From assembly GCA_052169395.1 (NCBI GenBank), contig JBQNCN010000001.1, positions 602,819 to 666,818 on the forward strand: 64,000 nt of DNA, in the 5' to 3' direction. Below the pieces are notes generated by a model. That model had not been told where the DNA came from and did no database searches. It saw only the letters and a program-made list of their open reading frames with translations. This DNA is from Fimenecus sp052169395. GTDB lineage: Bacteria; Bacillota; Clostridia; Oscillospirales; Acutalibacteraceae. Positions 54,800-63,811 of the stretch are shown in pieces (within the stretch, counting starts at the first letter, position 1; every line of letters starts with the position of its first letter). A program made the translations under genes and the position numbers.

Positions 54800-55933
54800 C
54801 TAATCAGAAATATCAATATCGGGAGATATTTTAACAGTATATTCAGGAAGTTTTTCTTTAAACACTTTTGTCAAAATATCTATCCCCTTTTCCTGTTCTA
54901 TATCAAAACTTAAAACGACATCAAAACGCATATCCTTTTTTATCGTATCAACATAAAAACCGTGAAGCTGAAGTGCCCAATCAAAAGCCAACACTGTATC
55001 AAGTGCTAAATTGCGCAGTTCTGCAGCTTTATCATTTCTTGTATTATAAGAATATACGCCAACACCGATAAGAATAACTCCTGTTTCTTTTAAAACCTTT
55101 TCCTGAACATGTCTTGTCAACACATCAACTTCTTCAACCGTCATATAGTCCGGAAGCTCCAAATGCACAGATGCATAATTTTTATTGTGTCCATAATTAT
55201 AAACCATTAAATCATAGGCTCCTCTCACCTTAGGTTCTTCAACTAAAAGTTCTTTAATCTTTTTTGTAAGGCTTGCCTCCGCTCTTTTGCCAAGCACATC
55301 ATCAAGTGTTTCTAAAAGCATTTCCATGCCGGACTTAACGATAAAAACAGAAATCAAAAGTCCTACATAAGCCTCTATTGACTTTTCGGTTGCAAATAAA
55401 ACTATAATGGAAATTAAAACCGAAACGGAAACAGCTGCATCAAAAAGAGCATCTTTACCTGACGCAATCAGTGCAACAGACCCTACAGATTCCCCCTTTT
55501 TTTTGACATAAAAGCCCAAAAAAAGCTTTACTACTATAGATACTGAAATTAATATAAACGATATAACCGTATGCTTAGGCGTTACAGGATGAATTATTTT
55601 TTTTATTGCCTCCGCAAATGCGGCAACACCTGCATAAATCACAATAGCCGAAACCAACATGGCACTCAAATATTCTATTCTGCCATGTCCTAAAGGGTGC
55701 TTTTTATCAGGGGACTTTTTAGCAATTTTAACTCCTAAAATGGTAACGACAGATGATATTACATCTGATAAATTATTTACCGCATCAAGTACTATAGCAA
55801 TCGAATTTGAAAATATTCCCACTGCAGCTTTAAAACCGGCAAGTAAAATATTTGTGACAATCCCTATAAGTCCGGTTTTATAGATTATACGTTCACGAGA
55901 TCTCTCTTTATTATTTTGAATTTGTTTTGACAT
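54800..55933 (-). CDS. Cation diffusion facilitator, manganese-exporter-like
   Basis: 377 residues: six membrane helices in ~20-220 and a cytoplasmic C-terminal domain. The metal site reads N-x3-D (NNLSD) in helix 2 and D-x3-D (DALFD) in helix 5. Zinc exporters typically have His in the first motif, so the N/D-D/D pattern points to manganese (MntE-like), as an inference. The C-terminal domain is longer than usual by ~70 residues (about 300-377). It exports divalent metal in exchange for protons. The start ATG has a weak ribosome site (AAAGAGTG). Confidence 0.88.
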   Translation of the reverse strand: MSKQIQNNKERSRERIIYKTGLIGIVTNILLAGFKAAVGIFSNSIAIVLDAVNNLSDVISSVVTILGVKIAKKSPDKKHPLGHGRIEYLSAMLVSAIVIYAGVAAFAEAIKKIIHPVTPKHTVISFILISVSIVVKLFLGFYVKKKGESVGSVALIASGKDALFDAAVSVSVLISIIVLFATEKSIEAYVGLLISVFIVKSGMEMLLETLDDVLGKRAEASLTKKIKELLVEEPKVRGAYDLMVYNYGHNKNYASVHLELPDYMTVEEVDVLTRHVQEKVLKETGVILIGVGVYSYNTRNDKAAELRNLALDTVLAFDWALQLHGFYVDTIKKDMRFDVVLSFDIEQEKGIDILTKVFKEKLPEYTVKISPDIDISD

Positions 55934-56000
55934 TAAGTTTCACTCTTTTATAATTAAATAAATTATCTATATCATAAAACGCACAATACTTCAAGCATAA

Positions 56001-57965
56001 TCACTTATTTTCCTTAAGCAACCCTTCTCTGTAAGCCTCTACAAGCTTTTCCAAGTCCTTTATCGTGCCCGCAATTTTTCTGCCGTTATCCGTATCTTCA
56101 ACCATTTTTCTTTGAATGAGAGGATAATTAAAAGTCGTATCGGAACGAATATCAGTTTCATTAATAATCGCCTTATAAGTATTTTCAAACGGTTCATGAG
56201 CAACAAGCCTTAATCCATAAGAATTATAAATCAGAGTATACCCTGCTATACCAGTTGTCTTTTGATAAGCTTTTGCAAATCCACCATCTATAAACAAAAG
56301 CTTTCCTCCGCACTTAAACGGCTTTTCACCCTTACCGGATTTGACAGGCATATGGCCGTTTATAATATGTGACTTTTTCGGATCAAGTCCAAACTCCTTC
56401 AATATTTTGTCACATATATCCTCTCGCTCTATAAGCATATAATAACTATCTTTATTTTCTCTATGCGTATATTTATCCTCTAAAAAATATCTTTCAAATG
56501 TAGCCATTTTATCTTTTCCAAAAACCGGAGAATTTTTATTGCACCAGATATACCACATCATATCAAGATTTCTTTGCTTTTCAGGATTCTCCGTTTCATA
56601 AAAATATCCTTTCCTTATACACTTTTCAAGATAATCATAAAGTCCCTTTCCATATCTTTTAACCCCTGCAATTTCAACCTCTTTAAAACTTCCATCTTTA
56701 TTAAACGGAATACAGGCGTGATAATAAAGATTATCATTATATAATAAATAGAGGCTTCCTTTATTAAAAAGAAATTCTATATGTTTTTGCAACTTTTCAC
56801 AATTCAAAAAAGCATTTTTCAACTGAATAATAATTTCTTTTTCATCAACAGTAAGCTCATAAGGATTTTCAGGATCTACAGTAGGAAAATTTTTATCAAG
56901 CAATTCATAAAATTTACCATCAATTAAAATTCTCCCATTTTTATAATCTATCTTATCAAGCAATAATCTTTCTTCCATTTTAAAATCTCTATTTCTTAAA
57001 ATCGCTTGACTTTCAAGTTTGAATTGAATTATTGCTATAGCCTTATGCATTTTTTCTTCAGCTGCTTCTTCAATCCTGCTCACATTTGTGTTTTTTTTCA
57101 AAATTTTGCGTATTTTAAACATTTCACAAGAATCTTGTGCATATACATCTCCCGCAAAATTTGAAAGCGGGAGCATATTTATTCCATAATCCTCTTCAAG
57201 AGTTTTTATATTTCCATATCTTGCACTTATTCTTATAACATTTGCAATGCAACATAAATTTCCTGCCGCAGCACCCATCCAAAGCAAGTCGTGATTACCC
57301 CACTGAATATCAACCGAATGATACTTAATAAGTCTTTCCATAATCAACGCTGCTCCGCTTCCCCTGTCAAAAATATCTCCAACTATATGAAGTCTGTCTA
57401 TAACAAGTCGCTGAATAAGCTCACACAAAGCCACCGTAAATGCTTTCGCCTGACCCGTACTTATAATACAACTTATTATTTCGTTATAATAACCTTCTTT
57501 ATTTTGTACATCCGCTTGCTGATAAATGAGCTCTTCCAAAATATAACTGAAGTCCTTAGGTAAAGCCTTTCTTACCTTTGACCTCGTATATTTGGTCTGA
57601 ACTCTTCTGCAAAGTCTTAGGAGTTCATTAAAAATATCCCGATAAAAAGCTTCATCATTCTTTTTTATAAGATTCAGCTTTTCATCGGGATAATATATAA
57701 TAGTAGCCAAATGTTTCTTTTCCAATTGGTTTAGTTCAGTTCCGAATTCTTCATCGATTTTAGTACGAACTACGCCTGATCCGTTTTTTAAAATATGAAA
57801 AAACTGCTCCGCCTCACCATGAATATCACTTAATACATGTTCCGTTCCCTTCGGCAAATTTAAAATTGCATTGAGATTTATAATTTCCGTTGCTGCGGAC
57901 TCTACCGTAGGATATTTTTCTGCTAATAAAGCAAGATATTTTAAATCTTTTTGATTGAACTTCAT
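56001..57965 (-). CDS. fbp: Fructose-1,6-bisphosphatase class III
   Basis: 654 residues; start set at the ATG 8 bases after AAAGGA, not the earlier one. The metallophosphatase motifs are present: HVLSDIHGE (~48), VGDIFDRGSG, WGNHD and, near the C terminus, NGHMPVK. This class is restricted largely to Bacillota and performs the gluconeogenic hydrolysis of fructose-1,6-bisphosphate. It is a single gene. The core-like sequence ends here; the second accessory region starts beyond it. Confidence 0.96.
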   Translation of the reverse strand: MKFNQKDLKYLALLAEKYPTVESAATEIINLNAILNLPKGTEHVLSDIHGEAEQFFHILKNGSGVVRTKIDEEFGTELNQLEKKHLATIIYYPDEKLNLIKKNDEAFYRDIFNELLRLCRRVQTKYTRSKVRKALPKDFSYILEELIYQQADVQNKEGYYNEIISCIISTGQAKAFTVALCELIQRLVIDRLHIVGDIFDRGSGAALIMERLIKYHSVDIQWGNHDLLWMGAAAGNLCCIANVIRISARYGNIKTLEEDYGINMLPLSNFAGDVYAQDSCEMFKIRKILKKNTNVSRIEEAAEEKMHKAIAIIQFKLESQAILRNRDFKMEERLLLDKIDYKNGRILIDGKFYELLDKNFPTVDPENPYELTVDEKEIIIQLKNAFLNCEKLQKHIEFLFNKGSLYLLYNDNLYYHACIPFNKDGSFKEVEIAGVKRYGKGLYDYLEKCIRKGYFYETENPEKQRNLDMMWYIWCNKNSPVFGKDKMATFERYFLEDKYTHRENKDSYYMLIEREDICDKILKEFGLDPKKSHIINGHMPVKSGKGEKPFKCGGKLLFIDGGFAKAYQKTTGIAGYTLIYNSYGLRLVAHEPFENTYKAIINETDIRSDTTFNYPLIQRKMVEDTDNGRKIAGTIKDLEKLVEAYREGLLKENK

Positions 57966-58204
57966 AACATAATCCTTTAAAAGCAATAATAAACTTTATC
58001 AAACAATATCATATTATACCTACTTTATCAACACAGGGAATATTTTACTTATTTAATTCACTTTAATTTCATTTTCAATACAGTAAAATAACATAATCAC
58101 ATAAATAATATTCCCCTACGGATTTCTTTATTAAACTTAGACAATTCATCTTTTCTACAAAGAAAAAATTTTCAATTCTATTTTTCTCTTTTCAAAAATA
58201 AAAA

Positions 58205-58242
58205 AGGAGGACACTTATATAATTTACGTAAAATGTCCTCCT
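58205..58242 (-). terminator. Terminator at the inner end of island 2
   Basis: Minus-strand stem AGGAGGACA / TGTCCTCCT with a 20-base loop, followed by TTTTTATTTTTG. It probably belonged to the lost LPXTG surface-protein gene. Confidence 0.72.
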
Positions 58243-58365
58243 GTTACAACAATATTATAAAACAAGTTTTGTTTCATAATATTGTATTCAGTTTTAGATT
58301 TTGATTAATTAAAATAGTTTGTTATCGTCTCTATTTTTCATTTCGATTTCTTTATTTTACTTTTT

Positions 58366-58560
58366 CTACTTAACGTGCTTTCTACGTTTATATCTGATAA
58401 TTAACACCAATATTCCTGATGTTAACATCGAGAAAGCATATGGCAACAGATTGTTTCCATTTCCAGTCTTTGGTAAAGTTTTTGTATTTGATGACTGTGT
58501 TTTTTTAGGTGTCGACGGAGTAGGATTCTCGTTTACTACATGCTGAGAAATTCGTTCAAT
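58366..58560 (-). pseudogene. C-terminal remnant of an LPXTG cell-wall-anchored protein
   Basis: An uninterrupted frame of 64 codons without a start, ending at the TAG at 58366. It reads a Thr/Pro/Ser-rich linker (NENPTPSTPKKTQSS), the sortase signal LPKTG, a hydrophobic segment (LLPYAFSMLTSGILVLII) and a basic tail RYKRRKHVK: the complete sorting signal of a surface protein. A TAA precedes it in frame at 58561-58563. The adhesin body is missing; the space now holds the AIPR gene. Confidence 0.8.
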
Positions 58561-58620
58561 TTAAGCTCATTTTTAGATTTTTTTACCCACCCCAGTTCCA
58601 GTTTGCAACTACTAAATGAT

Positions 58621-60464
58621 CTATATATCAAAATTAAACTCTTCCAAATCTTTATTGATTGTTTTGCCTTTATAATATCCATCAAAATTATATATAGTCT
58701 TTATGTTATCTTCTTCTTGATATTTATAAAAATAATCTTTATTTGATTGTTTTTCTATAACTTGATTTTCAAAAACTATCCATTTGGCAAGAGTTTGTTC
58801 TGTAACTTCTTTAACACTACGATCATACTCTGTTATATCTAAATCCTCACTAAATTTTCTACTCACAATATTAATAACTGCATATTTTCCATAACGCAAT
58901 GCATTTCCATATTTATCCATTCCATAATTTTCTTCTTGCTTTTCTATATCTAATAAGTATTGATAACAATAATATCCATAAACATATTTCTTGTAATCTT
59001 TTTCATTTTTAAAATATTGTTTAAAATTATTTTCTCTAAATAATACTATATCACTACTTTGTCTAGCTTTTTTTGCATCCCCACTTATACTAACAGCAAT
59101 TCTCATAAAATTTGAAAGATCAATTATTTGTTTCTTCGAAATATATTTCTTATTTATTCCTTCATAAAATTCCCCTTGTTTTCTATTTAAGAATAAACCA
59201 AAATCACGATAAATATTTTGTTGATAATTTACCAATAGTGCTTCATTTGATCTGCGATCCATTTCACTTACCACAGACTGTTCATTTGTCGCATGTGATA
59301 AATTTTCGATTAATTTTAATTTTTTTTGCTTGATATCTTCAATGTTCTCATTGTTTTGATCGTCGGCAATAAACGTAATTATTTTTACCAACACTTCTTT
59401 TTCATTAAATATACTGTAATTATCATTAAAAATACATTCTTCATATAAAGATGATAATGTAAAAGCTGTTTGTCCCCCATTTATAATTTGTGGATTCGTT
59501 ATAATAAGTTGTGCTCGATCTTTTTTAGCAACCTGAGAATTTATCTGTGTATCATCTGATAGAATTGTTATTCCATTATTAAATAAAGCAAATTCGTTAG
59601 TCGACTTGTTTTTTACTGTGTTAGCAATCTGTGGATTAACTTGGTTATTTTTTAAACCTAAAAAGCATCTCGGGTTATATTTTAATACAGAATTTTTATA
59701 TCTGTATAAAATTTTGGCAATTTCAACAAGCGGAACAAATGTAACCAATATCTTACAATCACTTAATTCCGTGTTAACTGTATATCCTATTCTACCTTCA
59801 TTGCCTTCTTTATTTGTAAGGGACAAGTTAATTCTAATTTCTTCTGCATTAAAAAAACATCCAGAAACTACAGGGAAAACCAACTCTTTATAACATTATA
59901 ACATTTCTCAAAATTAAATACATCGCCAGAAAACCCTCCAGTTAATTTTTTTATATATTTACTTCTTTTTTCTTTTAAGTTTGCGAGTATTATAACTTTA
60001 TATTTATATCTTCCAATATCTTCAACACCTTGAATTTCTTTTTGCATTTTCAATATTTTACTATTATACGAATTTCCATCTTCGTCAATTTCTTCACCTT
60101 CAGTTACTCTATCTACATCCATTGAAAGCAATTCGTCATAACCTATTTCCTTATTCTCAAAATTTTTTTCATTGATTCTAAATTTAGATTGAACGAACAC
60201 AATTTCCTTTGATTCTTTATCTATATAATATGCATCTATGCCACCATCATAAGAGCCATCTGTAATATAATGTTCTCTATCTTCAAATCTTTCGATTCCA
60301 TACATGCCCTTTAAAAACAAATGAATAAATGCCTTAGATCTTGCCTTATTTAGCCCTTCAGTATTAATATCTTCTGGATAATATGTTTTATATTCTGTAG
60401 GTGCTTCCTTTCGTAATTCATCCAATATTTTAACCAATGTATCATATCTACTCATAACTTTCAT
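58621..60464 (-). pseudogene. AIPR abortive-infection protein, split by a one-base frameshift
   Basis: Two overlapping frames give one ~610-residue AIPR protein. The first (to 59868) has an Mrr-like PD-(D/E)XK region, SYDGGIDAYYIDKESKEIVF followed by VQSKF. The second (from 59883) continues with YNPRCFLGLKNNQVNPQI, FALFNNGITILSDD and TNPQIINGGQTAFTL, the AIPR signature. The break lies at ATAAAGAGTTGG near 59880; one additional A would restore a single frame (KELVFPVVSG). AIPR proteins are phage-defence effectors. Expression as two pieces is possible but unproven. It follows the XRE-HsdR gene by 3 bases. Confidence 0.8.
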
Positions 60465-60467
60465 CCT

Positions 60468-61619
60468 CTAAACTCTTTCGCTCAAATTATTATAAACATC
60501 TTCCAAAAATACGCCCATAAGATTTTTGTTCATTTTATCATCCTTTAGCAGCACAGAAAATAAATCCATATTTTGTTCATAACCTTCCATAAGTGCATCT
60601 TGAACAGCATCATAATATGCAAATCTAAAGTCACTAATAGTATTGCTATTTGCACTGTCTTTAAGTCTTTTATTTTTTAGGAGTAAGTCTCTTACCTGAA
60701 GTGCAGATTTTGTTGCAACATCAAAGTCAAAGTTTTTATTATATCTCAAATTAATTTCATCAATAATCTTTGATAATTTCTCTCTAACTTGTTCTTCAAA
60801 ATAAACCTCATTAGGTGCAGGTGCTTTTATCTCAGGTTTTGATTCTATACTACTGTCATGTTCCCCTGTTTTCTTTTGTTTAAAATTCTCAACTGTTATT
60901 TTATCTGCTATATCAAAATCATTTCCGATTTTACCAATCTCTATCTCTTTTATTAGATATGATAGGAAATTGTATTTTTTGTGTAAATCAATATCTTGAT
61001 ATCTTGTTGCCTGAATCAAGAAACCATAGAATCTTAAAAATCTTCTTATTGTACTTCTTATTTCAAGTTTAATTAAATCATCATTTTTATCAATGATTCC
61101 TAAGCTCTTTCCAAGTAGAGACCACATTTTAGACTTATCTTTAGAATTACGCTTATCCTTGTATAAAAATCTATTAAATAATTCAATATCATCGTAATCC
61201 AAGAAATTATATTGAGACAATTGCTTTTCAACTTCTCTTATAGCTGACGGTGTTATAGTTTCTCCTAAAATGGTTTCTGTATAATATGGTTCAAACACCT
61301 TTTGAATTTCATCATATTCATTCTTAAAATCTATAACAAAAGTCTTTTTATCATACCCTGGGTATATCCGGTTCAGTCTTGAAAGTGTTTGAACTGCATT
61401 AACACCTCTAGAGTTTGGATTAAGCTCAATCATGATTTTTTTGTATATTTCAAAACTTGGAACATTTATTCCATCTTCAATATATTTAAGGTTAGAGTTT
61501 GGCAAATCTATAGCTTTAGCAAGTCCACGTTGACTGTCGCCTTTTGCTTCCCTATTGGATTTGATTATCTGTCCGAGCTCTATTTTTAGCTCTTTTTTTA
61601 TATCAATTTCATGTTTCAA
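60468..61619 (-). CDS. XRE repressor fused in frame to the C-terminal part of Type I restriction HsdR
   Basis: 383 residues from a TTG start behind GGAGGAGGG (a longer frame to 61742 has no site and contains the operator). Residues ~5-90 are an XRE helix-turn-helix (RGLAKAIDLPNSNLKYIEDG). From about residue 96, GVNAVQTLSRLNRIYPGYDK and everything to the end (DAVQDALMEGYEQNMDLFSVLL) matches the C-terminal third of HsdR, starting in the last helicase motif. The N-terminal nuclease and most of the helicase are gone. A deletion between a regulator and hsdR is the simplest origin, yet the frame is kept. Residual activity is probably DNA binding only. Confidence 0.75.
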   Translation of the reverse strand: MKHEIDIKKELKIELGQIIKSNREAKGDSQRGLAKAIDLPNSNLKYIEDGINVPSFEIYKKIMIELNPNSRGVNAVQTLSRLNRIYPGYDKKTFVIDFKNEYDEIQKVFEPYYTETILGETITPSAIREVEKQLSQYNFLDYDDIELFNRFLYKDKRNSKDKSKMWSLLGKSLGIIDKNDDLIKLEIRSTIRRFLRFYGFLIQATRYQDIDLHKKYNFLSYLIKEIEIGKIGNDFDIADKITVENFKQKKTGEHDSSIESKPEIKAPAPNEVYFEEQVREKLSKIIDEINLRYNKNFDFDVATKSALQVRDLLLKNKRLKDSANSNTISDFRFAYYDAVQDALMEGYEQNMDLFSVLLKDDKMNKNLMGVFLEDVYNNLSERV

Positions 61620-61647
61620 AATGTCCCTCCTCCCCCTTTTTGTTCTA

Positions 61648-61671
61648 TATTCTGTAATACAGAATATTATA
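61648..61671 (-). promoter_or_regulatory. Extended -10 promoter with a perfect 19-base palindromic operator
   Basis: On the minus strand TGTTATAAT (extended -10, box at 61666-61671) runs directly into a perfect palindrome TATTCTGTA-T-TACAGAATA (61648-61666). The palindrome lies between the -10 box and the TTG start of the XRE fusion, the standard place for autorepression by an XRE protein. Confidence 0.75.
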
Positions 61672-61753
61672 ACATATCTGCTTATTTTTTTCATCCCCAA
61701 AATTAAAGAACTGATGACATTATTTAAGCACCAGTTCTCCAAACCTCAATATA

Positions 61754-62122
61754 TTATTTATTTAATTCCCTTGTTCTCTTCAGCAATAAAGAATGTATAT
61801 CCCACTGTTCTTTTGCTATTTTTGCGATGTCATCTTTTATTTCTTTAATATCCGTTTTATAAATTACTCTTGTTTTATTTACTCTCCTTGCAATTTGATT
61901 TATGTTATTATTTGCAATTCCTAAAGAGCTTTGCAGCTCTATAAACAGTTCTAAATATACAATGTAAATTTCTTTTTCCATAGCACACTTCCTGATAAAA
62001 TGGCTCATCGTTCTGCATCGTGCAATCTTCATTTTTGTTTCAAAAAGGTTCTTTTCTTCCTCACTCAAATATATTTTAAGCTGGTTGTTTCTACTTCTAT
62101 TTTCCATCATTTTCATCTCCAT
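61754..62122 (-). CDS. mobC: MobC-like relaxosome accessory protein
   Basis: About 122 residues (118 if the later ATG at 62110 is used). The N-terminal ribbon-helix-helix-like part QLKIYLSEEEKNLFETKMKIAR is followed by a coiled C-terminal half with the MobC-like SLGIANNNINQIARRVN stretch. It binds the transfer origin and helps the relaxase open DNA. The expected relaxase gene, normally just downstream, is missing; the XRE fusion lies there instead. So the element has lost its own mobilization nuclease. Confidence 0.82.
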   Translation of the reverse strand: MEMKMMENRSRNNQLKIYLSEEEKNLFETKMKIARCRTMSHFIRKCAMEKEIYIVYLELFIELQSSLGIANNNINQIARRVNKTRVIYKTDIKEIKDDIAKIAKEQWDIHSLLLKRTRELNK

Positions 62123-62419
62123 TCTTATTTATTCTTGGGTTTTAGGGTTTGCCCTAACAAGTTAAAATTGATATAAGGGTAGCGATTGTAAAATCCAAAT
62201 TTATCAATTTTTGCGTAGATGAGTACTCATCTACTGTGCTTGATATTAAAGTTAATGTCGCATTCCATTTATCAAGCTTTTTCATAGTCTTAACTATCAC
62301 AGAAATACTTCCTGTTTTATTTCCGTAAAATCTATAAAAGTTAAAAATTATCGCTACCACTACCTCACTACCTTGTCTTACTGGTAGCAAAGTAGCGGTA
62401 GCGGACTTTTTCAAAACTC
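62123..62419. other. Leader region of mobC with repeats, possible oriT
   Basis: Between the VapE-like gene and mobC. It holds a perfect hairpin TAGGG-TTTG-CCCTA (62143-62156) just upstream of mobC. It also has an inverted repeat with 11-base arms GCTACCACTAC / GTAGCGGTAGC (62353-62363 and 62392-62402, one mismatch) that includes further GGTAG-type repeats. Positions upstream of mobC fit an origin of transfer. A minus frame of 86 codons crosses the region from a TTG but looks unlike a protein. Confidence 0.45.
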
Positions 62420-63811
62420 TTAGAATGGTATGTCCGAAGAATCAACCTCAATAAAATCAGCATTTTCATTTCTCTTATAAAACTTCTTGCTAACCCGAAC
62501 CACTCCGTCAATTCTTACCTTCTTACTTTTTACAGATGGTTCAAGTCTCCATTCATCTATCATCTCGTTTGCCATTCGCTCTGAAAACACTTTTTCATTT
62601 GTTTCAGGATACCTGCTCGTAAACTCGGCAGAACACAACAAATTCGGTGTATCGGACTTTGTAATTTTCCATTCCATGAAGTCAAAGAAGTTTTGGACAT
62701 GCCTGTTATCGCTCTTGTGTGTTTGAATAACAAAATCCAAATCCGAACGCAACTCTTTCGGCAAATAGAAATCATGAAGTTTATTTTCATAAAGATAGAC
62801 AGCTTCTGCAATCGCTCCTTCAAAATCCTGTTTTATGATTTCCTCATGCTCTTTTCTTGTGATAGTTGCCAATACCGGATATTTTTCAGGATCATACATT
62901 AACGGAATTTGTATATTTTCAGCATTAACCTTTACAGGTAAATATCTTCTTTCCCCGGAAAAATCTCCTAAAAATGTTACATCATTTGTAGTCGCAATCA
63001 GTATGCAGGTTCGTTTTACATCTGTTGAAAACCGTTCATATGGAAGTCTTACTGTGCTTGTCCTTGCCGATATAAACAGCTTCGCTTCATCGGCACTTTT
63101 TGCATTTCTAAGAGCAACAAATTCTTCAAGCTCAACAACAATCTTTCCTACCAAATTGCTGACAGCATCTTTCCCTTTTATATTGTTTAGCGAACAATAC
63201 CATTCGGGAAACAGTGCCAGTTTTTCAATAAATGAAGTTTTTCCAACACCCTGCACCCCCGTAAGAACCATCAGTTCATCAAACTTACATCCGGAATTAA
63301 ACGCTCTTTTTACCATGCCTACCAAGATATGTTTCATAATCCAGGAATTTAATTTTGTATCCTCTGCTCCAAGATATTTCGGTAGCAGTTTTGAAATATA
63401 TTCTTGCCCATCATAGTGTAACGATTCCATATACATCACCGGCAAATTGATTGTCCTCTTGTGAGCAACAAAGAGAACTGCATCTTCCATACGATTTTTA
63501 GAGTACTTAATTCCGAATTATCTTTCGATTTCGACTCCAATGGTATTTGTCATATGATCATTCCATTTTCGAATTTCTAAATCAGTGATTTTTTCTCCCT
63601 TTAACTTTCCAAAAAAACGAATTGTTCTGCTGCAAGTGTCAAAGAAAATATATCCTGATAAAATATCTTGTTCTTTACAAAAACAGGGATTAACTAACAC
63701 AGTTATGAGATTGGTTGCTGTACTTTTGACTTGTCCTTTTTCTGTGATTTCAAGCTCTCGTTCTACATAATCGCTTAGCTCCACATCATCAAATTTAAGC
63801 CAATTATTCAA
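62420..63811 (-). pseudogene. VapE-like (virulence-associated E) helicase with an in-frame stop
   Basis: One frame of 463 sense codons starting at a TTG after GGAGGG carries a TAA at 63518-63520. Upstream part (97 residues): FDTCSRTIRFFGKLKGEKIT. Downstream: P-loop GVQGVGKTS, VVELEEFVAL (Walker B-like), LIATTNDVTFLGD and SGERRYLPV, the VapE/D5-primase helicase set. The stop probably arose from CAA by one C-to-T change (ER-stop-FGIKYSKNRMEDA). Such proteins replicate integrative elements and satellites. The 3' piece could restart at the ATG 63488-63490, but this has no good ribosome site. Confidence 0.82.

Noticed and set aside
58319..58546. 75-codon + strand frame
   Set aside because: It is the complement of the LPKTG sorting-signal frame, which makes biological sense in the minus direction.
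59860..59890. Programmed frameshifting in the AIPR gene
   Set aside because: The site ATAAAGAGTTGG has only three A's and no slippery heptamer or clear downstream hairpin. A plain deletion is simpler.
61620..61742. Longer N terminus of the XRE-HsdR protein
   Set aside because: It would run through the promoter and operator and has no ribosome site.
62154..62414. 86-codon frame between the VapE-like gene and mobC
   Set aside because: Starts with TTG without a good ribosome site, has low protein-like character and is made largely of the inverted repeats; treated as a possible oriT.
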